DNA of 64,000 bases, from positions 58,401,934-58,465,933 of the forward strand of contig NC_135374.1 of NCBI RefSeq assembly GCF_049243985.1, written 5' to 3'. Positions 1 through 10,500 of this stretch are shown here, piece by piece. The notes beneath the pieces were generated by a model. It saw only the letters and a list, made by a program, of their open reading frames with translations, was not told the DNA's origin and searched no databases. Both the position numbers and the translations under genes were made by a program. Position 1 is the first letter of the stretch. Each line of letters starts with the position of its first letter. The DNA comes from Paroedura picta (taxonomy: Eukaryota; Chordata; Lepidosauria; Squamata; Gekkonidae).

Positions 1-216
1 CGGCGGGCGCGGAGTATTCTCCAGGCTCGAAAAGGGGTTGCGCCTCCGGACTCCGGGGAAGGGCCGCGGGAAGAGAGCGGGGTCTCCGAAGGGGCTGGCG
101 ACGGCCGCAGTGGGGGGCTGCCCGCAGGAAGGGGCTGGCTGCCTTTTCCGCTTCAGGCGCAGCGTCCGCGGGGGCTTCTTAAAGCCGGGCGAGTAGTCGG
201 GGACCACCGAGCACAT
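1..216 (-). CDS. DONSON: DONSON, first coding exon (partial, runs off the window)
   Basis: Reading the minus strand from the ATG at 216 gives 72 open codons to the window edge. The peptide starts MCSVVPDYSPGFKKPP and carries VRRRNPFSSLEN near its end. Human DONSON starts MALSVPGYSPGFRKPP and has RRNPFARLDN at the matching place, so the identity rests on two conserved blocks joined by a proline/arginine-rich stretch. DONSON is a nuclear replication factor that helps assemble the CMG helicase at origins and protects stalled forks. The start has a good context (GCCATGT after a GC-rich leader). Its 5' end faces the 3' end of CRYZL1, as in human. The exon continues beyond position 1, so its splice donor is not visible. 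Confidence 0.92.
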   Translation of the reverse strand, partial: MCSVVPDYSPGFKKPPRTLRLKRKRQPAPSCGQPPTAAVASPFGDPALFPRPFPGVRRRNPFSSLENTPRPP

Positions 217-560
217 GGCGATGGCGGCGCGGAAGCCCCCCGAGAAGCAACTTTCTCCCACCAGCCGGAGCCTTGGAAGCGGATTTGGCGCGGAAAGGCA
301 AAGGCTCCGCCCTGCACTTTCTGCTTGCCCGCGCGCCAGCCAGCCAATCCCCGCCGAGCTTTGCTCCCCGCGCTGCTCCGGAGCCCGCCTTGAAATTGCG
401 CGGGAGTGGCGCAGGAGGGCGCGCGCGCAGCGGCCCCCAGCCTCTTGTCTTCCCCGCGGGTGTGCAGACTGGTTTCCTCTTTGCTTACATGGCCGCTCGC
501 CCCCCACCTCCTACTCGTGGCTTGTGTTCGCGGTGAGCCCCAACCGGGACCCGGTGAGTT
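217..560 (-). promoter_or_regulatory. DONSON: CpG-island promoter and 5' UTR of DONSON
   Basis: GC- and CpG-rich DNA lies directly upstream of the DONSON ATG. On the minus strand it has an inverted CCAAT box (CCAAT at 344-348 on the plus strand, an NF-Y type site) and a GC box (GCTCCGCCC, about 304-312). No TATA box is evident, as expected of a housekeeping replication gene. The start site is inferred to lie between the CCAAT box and the ATG. Open frames on both strands here reflect GC content and are not called. Confidence 0.7.
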
Positions 561-593
561 GGCAGAATTCCACCGAAACGCCAACACTACTAA

Positions 594-849
594 TTTATAC
601 TTTAGGTCCAGTGGCACCTTGAAGACCCAACAAAGTTTTATTCTAGGTCTGAACTTTTGCATGCACGCACTTCTCTTCAGATACATTGAAACAGAATTCA
701 TCAACCTTTAGTTCTGTTTTAATAAATCCAAAGAAGTATGTGCGCACACGAAAGCTTATACTTTGAATATAACTTGGTTGGTCTTAAAGGTACCCCAGGA
801 CTCGAACTTTATTCTGCTACTTAAGGCCAACATGGCCAGCCACCTCAAT
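594..849. mobile_element. Fold-back (inverted-repeat) non-autonomous element
   Basis: Two inverted arms (about 600-680 and 735-840) carry the family's core: GTCCAGTGGCACCTT on one side, GGTCTTAAAGGTACCCC on the other, and the outer CCAACATGGCCAGCC end. CTACTAA occurs at 587-593 and 850-856 and may be a target duplication. Related copies lie at 6549, 19674, 20872, 38620, 38815 and 41483. The copy is diverged and has no open frame. Confidence 0.6.
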
Positions 850-907
850 CTACTAAAAAAGCGACAGTACTGTTGTTTTATGGTCTATGAAGACAAAGTT
901 GGAACAC

Positions 908-3349
908 AAATCATAGCGTTGGAAGGGGCCATACAGGCCATCTAGTCCAACCCCCTGCTCAACGCAGGATTAGCCCTAAGCATCCTAAAGCATCCAAGAA
1001 AAGTGTGTATCCAACCTTTGCTTGAAGACTGCCAGTGAGGGGGAGCTCACCACCTCCTTAGGCAGCCTATTCCACTGCTGAACTACTCTGACTGAAATTT
1101 TTTTTCCTGATATCTAGCCTATATCGTTGTACTTGAAGTTTAAACCCATTACTGCGTGGCCTCTCCTCCGCAGCCAACAGAAACAGCATCCTGCCCTCCT
1201 CCACGTGACAACCTTTCACATACTTAAAGAGGGCTATCATGTCCCCTCTCAACCTCCTTTTCTCCAGGCTGAACATTCCCAAGTCCCTCAACCTATCTTC
1301 ATAGGGCTTGGTCCCTTGGCCCCAGATCATCTTCGTCGCTCTCCTCTGTACCCTTTCAATTTTATCTACGTCCTTCTTGAAGTGAGGCCTTCAGAACTGC
1401 ACACAGTACTCCAGGTGTGGTCTGACCAGTGCTGTATACAATGGGACTATGACATCTTGTGATTTTGATGTGATGCCCCTGTTGATACAGCCCAAAATGG
1501 CATTTGCCTTTTTTACCGCTGCATCACACTGCCTGCTCATGTTTAGTTTACAATCCACAAGTACCCCAAGGTCTCGTTCACACGCAGTGTTACCTAGAAG
1601 CGGATACCCCATCCAGTAGGCATGCTTTTCATTTTTCTGACCCAGATGCAGAACTTTACACTTATCTTTATTAAATTGCATCTTGTTCTTATTTGCCCAT
1701 TTTTCCATTGTGTTCAGATTTCATTGAACTCTGTCTCTATCTTCTCCAGTCCTCCCAATTTGGTGTCGTCTGCAAACTTGATCAGTAGTCCTTTTAAGAT
1801 GTTAGAACCTACTGCAGTGGTTCTAGATTGTTTTAATTGGGCAGTGCTGATTGGCAATTAAGAAATTTGGTGTCATCTGCAAACTTGATGAGTAGTCCAC
1901 CCCCTCATCTAGATCATTAATAAATATGTTAAAAAGTACAGGGCCGAGCACCAAGCCCTGAAGTACCCTGCTACTCACCTCTCTCCAGTCTGATGAAACA
2001 CCATTGACAACAACTCTTTGCAGTTCTCTAACCAATTCTCTATCCACCTATCTGAAAATCCAGATTGCAGTCCTTCAACTTATCCATCAGAACATCATGG
2101 GGAACCTTGTCAAAAGCTTTACTAAAATCCAAGTAAATGATATCAACCGAATTTCCCCGATCCAGCAAACCTGTTACTTGGTCAAAAAAGGAAACTAGGT
2201 TGGTCTGGCAGGACCTGTTGGAGACAAATCCATGCTGACTTCCTTGGATCACCAAATTGTCCACCAGATGTTTGCAGATCGCTCCCTTTAATATCTGCTC
2301 CATTATCTTCCCCACAACAGAGGTCAGACTCACTGGTCTGTAGTTTCCCAGGTCATCCTTCCTCCCTTTTTTGAAGATCGGAATAACGTTTGCTCTCTTC
2401 CAGTCCTCCGGGACATCTCCAGTCCTTAAAGAGGTTCTGAAGATGATGGACAAGGGCTGTGCAAGTTCTCTGGAAAGTTCTTTGAGTACTCTCGGGTGCA
2501 TTTCATCCGGACCAGGGGATTTGAACTCATCCAGTGCAGCTAAATGCCTCTCGACAACCTCTCTATCCATGTTAACCTGCCACCCAGACACTAACCTTTG
2601 GCTACGGCCATCTCTGGATGTGCCTAAACACTTTGACCTGTGGGAAAAAACAGATGTAAAATAGGCACTAAGCCTTTCTGCTTTCTCTGCATCTTCCGAT
2701 AGAGTTTGTCCATCCACACCCAACAGTGGGCCTATTGCCTCCTTTACTTTGTTTGCTCCTCACATAACTGAAAAATCTTTTCTTGTTACAATGGGCTTCC
2801 CTGGCCAATCTTAGCTCACTCTCAGCTTTGGCCTTTCTGATGATTGATCTACAGTGCCTAGTAACCTGTAGGTACTCTTCTTTAGAGCTCTGTCCTTCCC
2901 TCCATTTCCTGAACATTTTCCTTTTCTTTCTTAGTTCCTCTTGAAGTTCTCTGTTCATCCAAATATGCTTCTTAGAGCTCCTGCAGTGTTTTCGTCTTTC
3001 TGGGATAGTCATTGATTGCGTATGCAATACTCTTGTTTGAGTAGCGCCCACCCTTCACATGCTCCCTTCCCTTCCAGCATCCTCGTCCATGGTATGACAC
3101 TCATGTCTCTGAGTTTATTAAAGTTTGCCCTACGAAAATCCAACATCCGCGTCTGGCTACAAGCTTCCTTGCCTCCCAATCTCAAAAGGAATTCTATGAG
3201 GACATGGTCACTTCCCCCTAGGGTCCCCACCTCCTTCACCTCATCCACCAACTCTTGCCTGTTGGTCAGTATTAAATCCAGTATGGCTGAACCTCTTATG
3301 GGTTCATCTACCATTTGATAAATGAAATTGTCAGCCAGGCAGGTCAGAA
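908..3349 (-). mobile_element. CR1 LINE, 5'-truncated
   Basis: Minus-strand CR1. The 3' end at about 908 has the family's GTTGGACTAGATGGCC-type block. Upstream on the minus strand come RT pieces (SPGPDEMHPRVLKEL and YRPVSLTSVVGKIMEQIL within 2040-2723), then the end of the endonuclease domain (about 3009-3314). It is closely similar to the CR1 at 58669-62174, so both are fairly young. The element stops at about 3349 in the endonuclease region. The reading frame is broken into at least five pieces. A segment near 1756-1790 is repeated at 1862-1898 with about 70 bp of foreign sequence between. Confidence 0.93.
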
Positions 3350-3416
3350 GGATAATCCTAATGTAGACGGAACGAAAAGATGTGATGTATCTGTTTGAAC
3401 TTGTTATAATATATGC

Positions 3417-3688
3417 CAGACTTTACCACTGAGAAATCCCTGAAGCATCCTTCAGGCTTCAAGAAACCCCACAAGTAGCAACATGGTGCAGAATATGGTT
3501 GGAAAATATAGTTGTGTACATGCCCGCCAAGTGCTACCCCCTTCCTATCCCCTACAGGCCTATCATTGGCCATTTTGGGAGGGGGTCAACATAAGTATAC
3601 ATGGGCGTATTATTAACAAATTAAAAATATATATAAAAATTAATTCATTCCCACCTATTTGGGAAACCCTGGTTGAGAAAGCCTGGTC
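3417..3688 (-). mobile_element. hAT-like MITE (TTTCTCAACCAGGG family)
   Basis: One end reads ACCACTGAGAAATCCCTG and the other GGAAACCCTGGTTGAGAAAG, giving imperfect terminal inverted repeats. The interior shares CAGGCTTCAAGAAACCCC and GGCCATTTTGGGAGGGGG with plus-strand copies at 15915-16092 and 20548-20808. It has no coding capacity. I found no clear target duplication. Confidence 0.55.
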
Positions 3689-3924
3689 TTTGCATTCATT
3701 TAATGCCAATCATTATATACAAGAGTATGTAAAATGTTTGTATGATCATACATCTAGCATGATGTAACCTCAGTATAGATACATGTGGTCAGATTGGCCA
3801 AGTCAAGATAGTTTAGCCCAGAAAATGGCACCTTAAGTAAAAAGAGGGTTTTTCCTCCTGATAGAAAATCCCACTCCCCACTCCATTAGCTTGCTTCTCC
3901 ATCAGTAACTCTTGGTCTTGTATA

Positions 3925-5065
3925 ATCCCTAGGCTCCCTAACAGTCTGCAAGAATCAGCTGTACCCAATAAAAGGTGGGAAACACGATGTCCAAGACCTT
4001 AGGCTTCCCAACCAGGATTGCCTCCATCTTTTGTTTCAATGTGCTTGCACTTAGCAGTTTAACACAGCAGTCAGGTCATGGCTCAAGGCCTCTATTGCAG
4101 TGGTCTCCAACACCTGGTCTGGGGACCGGTCCGTGGATCAGTCGGTACCGGGCCGCGGCTCGTCCTCCCTGGCTGCTGCTTCAGGGGCTACCCTGCCACT
4201 CTGCCGCCGGCTCACCTTTGGTGCTCTCCAGTGGCCACCATGGCTGGGGCTTCCCCTCAGCGTGGCACTGCGCAGCTGCTGCTGGCAGTGTCCCCAGTGG
4301 GCAGCGGGAAGACAGGAGTGCCGGCAGGAAAGCAAGTGGAGCAGGGGCTCAGGCCGCGGCAGCGATGTCCCTTGGCAAAAGACTACTCCCCGAGCCTCAG
4401 TAAAATTGTCAAGCGTTGACCGGTCCCCGGTGATACAAAAGGTTGGGGGACCACTGTTTTATTGCATCCCCAAGAGAAACAGAGCTGGGTGTCATCAGCA
4501 TTTTGATGGCATCAAATTCCAAAACTACAAATGATTTCTCCTTAGGGATTTCCATAGAGATTGAATAGCATGAGGAAATAAGACTGTACCCTGTGGAACC
4601 CAAAAAGACAAGCCCCACATTGGTGATAACTGTTCTCCAACAGCAACCTTTTGAGTCCAGTCCATAAGGAATTATTTGAACCAGTCCAGCAGACGTTCCC
4701 TAATATACCAATTTTTACTTCCAGGTGCCTTAATAATTTGACATGATCTGTTGTATCAAAGGCAATAGACAAATCCAGTAGGAGCAACAAAGAGGCCATG
4801 GTCTTTCTCTGATTTCAGATGGAGATTATCAGATGAAGTCACCAGCATCATATGCATTCCATACCCTGGCCTGAAATGAGACTGAAAAGGGTCTATAACA
4901 TTAGTTATCCAAGGCCTTGGGTTTGTCTGCCACTGCTCTCAGTGACCTTGCTCAGGAATGCAAAGGGCAATAATTAGATGCATCACTTTTCTGTAGGGAT
5001 GTTTTAAAGTAGTGGACTTAAAGCCTATTTGAGTAGCCAGGGGAAAGCACCTTGTGTCAGTGATT
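3925..5065 (-). mobile_element. L2-type LINE fragment, split by a hAT element
   Basis: On the minus strand, 4542-4799 reads LLLLDLSIAFDTTDH, the L2 reverse-transcriptase 'LDLSAAFDTVDH' motif. The plus-strand text GAGCTGGGTGTCATCAGCA recurs in the L2 copies at 52.6 and 54.7 kb. The copy is old and heavily broken. Its left part (3925-4090) is assigned only by weak similarity. A hAT element interrupts it at 4098-4456. Confidence 0.65.
4098..4456. mobile_element. hAT non-autonomous element (CAGTGGTC...GACCACTG)
   Basis: The termini CAGTGGTCTCCAAC and GGTTGGGGGACCACTG are inverted repeats. Flanks CTCTATTG (4090-4097) and TTTTATTG (4457-4464) form an 8-bp target duplication with two mismatches, the hAT hallmark. 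The interior is GC-rich (rosters of CCGG and GGCCGC) and non-coding. It sits inside an L2 fragment. Confidence 0.75.
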
Positions 5066-5130
5066 TCTACCAGCAAAAAAAGTTGAAAAAGCATCACTGT
5101 TAATTTATTTTTATTTAATTTTTAATTTAG

Positions 5131-5405
5131 AAGCAGAAGAAGAGTTGGTTCTTCTATGCCGCTTTTCCCTACCCGAAGGAGGCTCAAAGCGGCTTACAGT
5201 CGCCTTCCCATTCCTCTCCCCACAACAGACACCCTGTGGGGTGGGTGAGGCTGAGAGAGTGCTGATATCACTGCCCGGTCAGAACAGTTTTATCAGTGCT
5301 GTGGCGAGCCCAAGGTCACCCAGCTGGCTGCATGTGGGGGAGTGCAGAATCGAACCTGGCATGCCAGATTAGAAGTCCGCACTCCTAACCACTACACCAA
5401 ACTGG
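5131..5405 (-). mobile_element. tRNA-derived SINE
   Basis: The minus strand starts GGTGTAGTGGTTAGGAGTGC (A-box-like) and has GGTTCGATTCT (B box, 5347-5357). A body with CCAGCTGGGTGACCTTGGGC follows, then a tail ending AACCAACTCTTCTTC. The same family occurs at 5913, 8924, 25690 and, as a fragment, 30290. This copy is close to full length. Confidence 0.82.
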
Positions 5406-5579
5406 CAGTTTAGGGCAGTTCACAGCAAAGATTCACAAATTCACAAGTTCCATTATAATATGAAGTACAGTAGTCCAGAAATCAAACTCAGCAACTTGTA
5501 TCAAATTATAAATGTTTATACTGTTAACCATATACCCATTTAATGTAAACTCTTGCTTGATGCATTGGCCAGACTGGGG

Positions 5580-6300
5580 ATTACCTTGTGATGTATCTAG
5601 TGGGCCTTTATCTTGGGCCAGAGTTGTGGGTGTCTGGTAAATGTTATCAGGTCATTGGCCCCAACCAAAAGCTTGGTGGAAGAGCTCTGTTTTGCAGGCC
5701 CTGCGGAACTGTGCCAGCTCCTGCAGGGCCCTGATTTCCCCTGGGAACTCATTTCACCAAGTAGGGGCCAGGACATTCTCTGCCCTGATTGAGGCCAAAC
5801 ATGTTTGTTTGGGGTCAGGGCTGTTGCAGTTGAGCGCAGTGCAGATGGGGGGCATAGGCAGAGAGGCGGTCACGTATGCTGGGCCCAGACATTGTATGGC
5901 CTTGAAGGTAATTAGAAGAGTTGGTTTTTATATGCTACTTTTCTCTACTAGGAGTCTCAAAGCGGCTTACAGTTGTCTTCCATTTCCTCCCCTCACAACA
6001 GGCACCCTGTGAGGCTGAGAGAGCCTTGATTACTGCTCAGTCAGAACAGCTTTATCATGGCTGTGGCGAGCCCAAGATCTGAGGAGGAGTGGGAAATCAA
6101 ACTGGACTCGCCAAATGAGAAGCCACTGTTCTTGAGCACTACACCAAGTTGGCTCTTGGTGCAGTAATTACCAAGACCTTAAACCTGATCTGTTTTAAGT
6201 TAAACCTAACTTAAGGGTATAGATTCTGTGGATAGGAGCTTTGTGGGTTAAAAGAGCAGCTTTGAACCTGGGAAGAATCCTATCAGTTGCAAAAATAGAT
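5580..6300 (-). mobile_element. L2-type LINE 3' fragment carrying a nested SINE
   Basis: Minus-strand sequence matches the L2 3' region: a 'W-E-L-P'-like block in 5641-5800 (compare 48.3, 50.1 and 63.0 kb) and then CCAAGACCTTAAACCTGATC on the plus strand at about 6170. A SINE splits it, flanked by GTAATTA on both sides. Heavily decayed. Confidence 0.65.
5913..6157 (-). mobile_element. tRNA-derived SINE nested in L2
   Basis: Same family as 5131-5405. It has the 3' tail complement AGAAGAGTTGGTTTTTATATG at its left edge and a tRNA-like head ending ACCAAGTTGGC at its right edge. GTAATTA on both sides is the likely target duplication. The B-box region has diverged. Confidence 0.75.
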
Positions 6301-6477
6301 TACAGTGAAACCTTTGAAACCTGTCTGAAGAAATTCTCCAGTCTAGTAGTCAGAAACAACAGCCTACATACCTGACAATTTAATTGGTTTGCACATAATA
6401 GTCTGTTTACTTGTAACTTCATTGAGTATATGCTGAATTCAAGCATCAAGTAGGGTTACATAAAATATATCAGTGAA

Positions 6478-6545
6478 TACGACTGTAGTTCATGGGTAGA
6501 GCATCAGCTTTCCATGCAGAAAGTCCCACGTTTAATCCCTCATAT
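6478..6545 (+). mobile_element. Sauria-type SINE head (fragment)
   Basis: TGTAGTTCATGGGTAGAGCA is an A-box-like tRNA start. GCATGCAGAAAGTCCC-like text and GTTTAATCCC (B-box-like) follow. This matches, from memory, the tRNA head of the squamate Sauria SINE. Only the head survives before a fold-back repeat begins. Confidence 0.55.
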
Positions 6546-6548
6546 CTC

Positions 6549-6650
6549 AAGTTAATTAGTATCTGAAGAAGTGTACACGTACCCAAAATCTTATACTCAC
6601 AATTAAACGTTGCTGGTCATAAAAGTGCCCCTGGACTCAAACGTTGTTCA
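6549..6650 (+). mobile_element. Fold-back family, half copy
   Basis: TCTGAAGAAGTGTACACG, then GCTGGTCATAAAAGTGCCCC and TGGACTCAAACG, match one arm of the fold-back family. Diverged; one arm only. Confidence 0.5.
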
Positions 6651-6909
6651 CATGATACACTGCTAGTCATAGTAAACACTACTGACCTTGATAGACCAAT
6701 GGCCTTACAAGAGACACTCTGATAATAACCTTTTAACTTAGCTGTGTGGCACTCAGAATATGCAGTAATCATCTGGATCTTGGTTGGTAATTGCAGATGT
6801 GGATCTCTTTGAGTCATGGTGTAAATAACGTGCTAATGGGATATCTGATATACTTCACCTGTTTACACAGAATCCAACCCCATTCCTTTGAAAAGGTCTT
6901 CCATGTACA

Positions 6910-6915
6910 TTTATT
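6910..6915 (-). terminator. CRYZL1: Candidate poly(A) signal of CRYZL1
   Basis: The minus strand reads AATAAA here, about 565 nt past the CRYZL1 stop codon. It is the first canonical signal I found after the stop. Use of this site is inferred. Confidence 0.3.
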
Positions 6916-7480
6916 TTTTAGCCTATGTGGCAGAGAAGCAAAATTGTAGTGAACGTTTAAAAGGATTTTGAATTTGAGATTTTGTTCCCAAGTTAGTCAT
7001 ATATTAAAACTCTTGAAATGTAGTAATATCACAGGAGAATAAAAAATGAATAAACAAAAGCAAGACCATCATGAAAGTCAAGCTAGTTTAAGAAAGCACT
7101 TCTGGATGTTTGCCAACATGAATAGTTTTTCAGTTACATCCTTCAGTTTAATAGGATTTTGTAACCTCTTGGCTTCATCCAATCTAGTATGTAGAAGTTT
7201 CAGTAACACAAAAAAACTACCAAATATACAAAAACAAATATCACCTCTTCAAGACAAAGACTTTACTTTGGAGGTGAGAAGAGATAGAGAAGATTCCATT
7301 TATATTTTAGACATGGCAGACAAAATGAAAACTCTGATCAACAATCTCCCACTTCTTCCTAAGAAAAGAATAATAAAATTATAATTGCATCAGTAGCTAT
7401 AGATTTACTTGTTCAATGACCACTATTTTATACATATACACATTACAAAAGTGTAGCCCTAGAAGGTAGAAATCTGTGCT

Positions 7481-7580
7481 TCACAGCTGGACAACTTGTT
7501 TTTTTCTTGCTTGATTCTTCTGAACCATTTCCATAGCAACTTTAGCTTCATATAGTGGGATTGGCTCATCCAGATAAGGC
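7481..7580 (-). CDS. CRYZL1: CRYZL1 coding exon 12 (terminal, stop codon)
   Basis: Begins after CTCTTTTAG with the third base of a split Arg codon. It reads [20 protein letters not shown], then [12 protein letters not shown] and TGA at 7481-7483. Human ends KKQVVQF. Confidence 0.95.
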
Positions 7581-10500
7581 CTAAAAGAGAACAATCAGAG
7601 TCTGGAATGTATGCTCAGATGAAAAAGAACATTTCAGGACAATTACAATAGACTTTACTTTTTACTAGTGCAAACTTCACTGCTTAAGGAAAATGAATGT
7701 TACAGTTTGACTAGGCTCCCTGGAACCACATAGAGAAACACAGCAAATAGAAAGCAGATGTATAGCAAAGTCGGCAAATCTTTGGATAGTTAAATATGGT
7801 GACTGGACCTGTGAACAGGCAAGACAAACTTTTCTACAAAGGTGAAAAGGGTTTGAAGTTTGCAGAAAATAGGAAATATAATAATAAAAGAACACCCTAT
7901 ATGCAACTTTGGAGAGTTTTTAAAAAACCCAAATATGATAAAAGGAGCACCTCTGTGGCTGTTGCTAGATAACCACAAGTCTCAAGGCTTGATTCTCTGA
8001 GTAAAAGGCAGGGTGGAGGGGGCAGGACATTTTCCAGGTCTATTTGGGTCTTTGAAGGAGGAGTCATTGGGGCCAGGCCTGACTTGGGTTGCCAGTTCCA
8101 GGTTGGGAAATTCCTGGAGATTTTGTGGTAAAGTCTGAGGAGGTCAGGGTTTGGGGAGGGGAGAGGCCTCAGCATGGTATAATGTCACTGAGTCTACCCT
8201 CCAAAGCTACCATTTTCTCCAGGGGGAGATCCCTGTTTGGAGTTCAGCTGTAATTCTGGGGAATCTTCAGGTGTCAGTTGAAGGCTGGCAACCAATACCA
8301 CCTGACTTACATGACTCAACTAGGCCTAGCTGCTTGTCATTGTTCAACACAGAGCACCTTATAAAACCACTGTGATTTAGCAGCCACTGGGTCTTGCAAG
8401 ATCTAGGTGTGCATGCTCATGGTGCTGTGGAAATTCACTGAGTGATTTTAAACCAGTCACATACTTTCCATCTAACCTATCTCACGGGATTGCTGTGTGA
8501 ACACAAAGGAGGAGAGGAGAAGCTGCTTTGGACGCCTGGGTGGAGGAAGACCGTAGAGTTCCTAAGTAGAGGCTGCAGGGGGGAGGAGATAGAAAACCAA
8601 AGATAAAGATACATTAGCTGTTGGGTGGGGAGGAGATAGTGTAGTCAACTCCAGGTTGGGAAATTTCTGGAGATTTGAGGGGATAGAGTCTGGGGAGGAT
8701 GGGTTTGGGGAGGGGAGGGATCTTAGAAGGTTATAATGCCAAAGGAGGCTGCTCCTCCAAAGCAGCCATTTCTTCCAGGGGAATCAGTGTTGCCAACTTC
8801 CAGGTGAATTATAACTGATCCAGATGAGACCTATTCTCCTGAAGAACATTGCTGTTTTGAATGGTGAACTCGATAGCATTATACACTACTGAGGTCTCTT
8901 TCCTCCCTAAGCCTCAGCCTCCTAAGAAGACAATAAAGAGCTGTTTTTAATATCCCACTTTTCACTACCCGAAGGAGTCAAAGTGGCTTTCAATTGCCTT
9001 CCCTTCCTTGGCCCACAACAGATACCCTGTGAGGTAGGTGGGGCTGAGAAAGCTCTTAGAGATCTGCTCTATAAAAAACAGCTCTTAGAGAACTGTGACT
9101 AGCCCAAGGTCATGCAGCTGGCTCCATGTAGAGGAATGGGGAATGAAATCTGGTTCTTCAAATTAACCACTACACCACGCTGGCTGCATCCCAAATCACC
9201 TGGAATTTCCAGTGGAAACCTGAAGTGAACTGATCTCTTTAGTTGAGAGATCCATTGTAATTTCTGAAGAACCATGCCACCACTGCTGCTGCGAGGAGGG
9301 GGATGGTAGGAAGCAGGTGGGAGGCTGGGAAAGTGATGGGAGGTAGAAAGAGACAGAAAGTATGCTGGAGCAGGGGCACAAAGTGACAGGCAAAGAGGAG
9401 AGAAAGTAAGAGGTGGTAGGAGGGAGAAAAATTGAGAAACTGAGAGAAGTAGGGGGATAAGGGGGAAGCAAAGGTCGGGGGATTGGGATAGCTACTCCCA
9501 TGGGTTTCTGGCGGGTCCCTCCTTGTGCATTTGTAGTTTAAAAGATAATTATTTTATTGCATTTTAGAACAATAAAACTTTTCAACTTGAATCCATCTGC
9601 ATTCTTGAAAACAATGGCAGTCATAATTCAGAGGGCAAGCATGCTACATGCTAACCATTAACAGAATATTAATTATTGGTAAGAACTACCATTAGAAACG
9701 TATTGATATTAGGATACAAGGCTCACACAAGCAGGCTTTGGGAAGCATATATTGTACTATCAAGCCCAATAAAAAAATGTCACTGCCTCAAATATACATT
9801 TCCTTTAACTCAGTTCAAGCAACCTATGGTAAGCAGTTTGTTTTCTACCTCCCACGACTCCCAACTATAGTACTGTAGGAAAGCCCTTCCTAACATTTAA
9901 AGGACTGTTGCTCACCACCTCAAAATTTCTCATCTTTATTTTGTTATAGGGCAGCTTGCCTAACACTGTTACTAAGTAGTGTGCCCCTCACTTCTCTCTA
10001 ATACCACCAATATAGGAATTCCTCCCTCCCCAACTCATAATTAACTCCCAGGCTGGATAGACACAAGCAGCAAATTATTTGCTTCCAATTAGCCAGTCAA
10101 TGGGCAGAATAAAAGCTCTGTTGTTATGGTTCCGTGGCAGCATTAGGCAGCATGTATGCACAAGTCTTCATTGAGGAGGGGTGTGTGCATACAGGAGCAA
10201 AAAGTCATTGTTCTGCATATCTTGGAGGCTTTCAGTATGCAGAAACATCTCTATTACTTGTTGGTGGCCCTGTTTGGCTGTGTCTGATCAGCAAGAGCTG
10301 CCAGTTTTACTGTTGAGGGAACAAGATGATTAAAGCAAGAATTTAAGAGAACTGCTGGGCCAATTAGGAACACAACACAGCTTGACATTCTAGCCATTGT
10401 GCTAGCCCTATTAAGCAGGTAGAAAATAATCCAGTGCTTAATTTTTCTGTGGAAAATTGTCTATTTCTAAAGATTCATTGTTTCATAAAAATAATACTGA

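Noticed and set aside
5347-5405. tRNA gene on the minus strand
   Set aside because: A- and B-box words exist, but the cloverleaf is not kept and the sequence continues into a SINE body with other copies in the window.
7046-7384. 112-codon plus-strand open frame antisense to the CRYZL1 3' end
   Set aside because: No motif, promoter or splice context. It lies in the presumed CRYZL1 3' UTR region, and I do not recognise the peptide.
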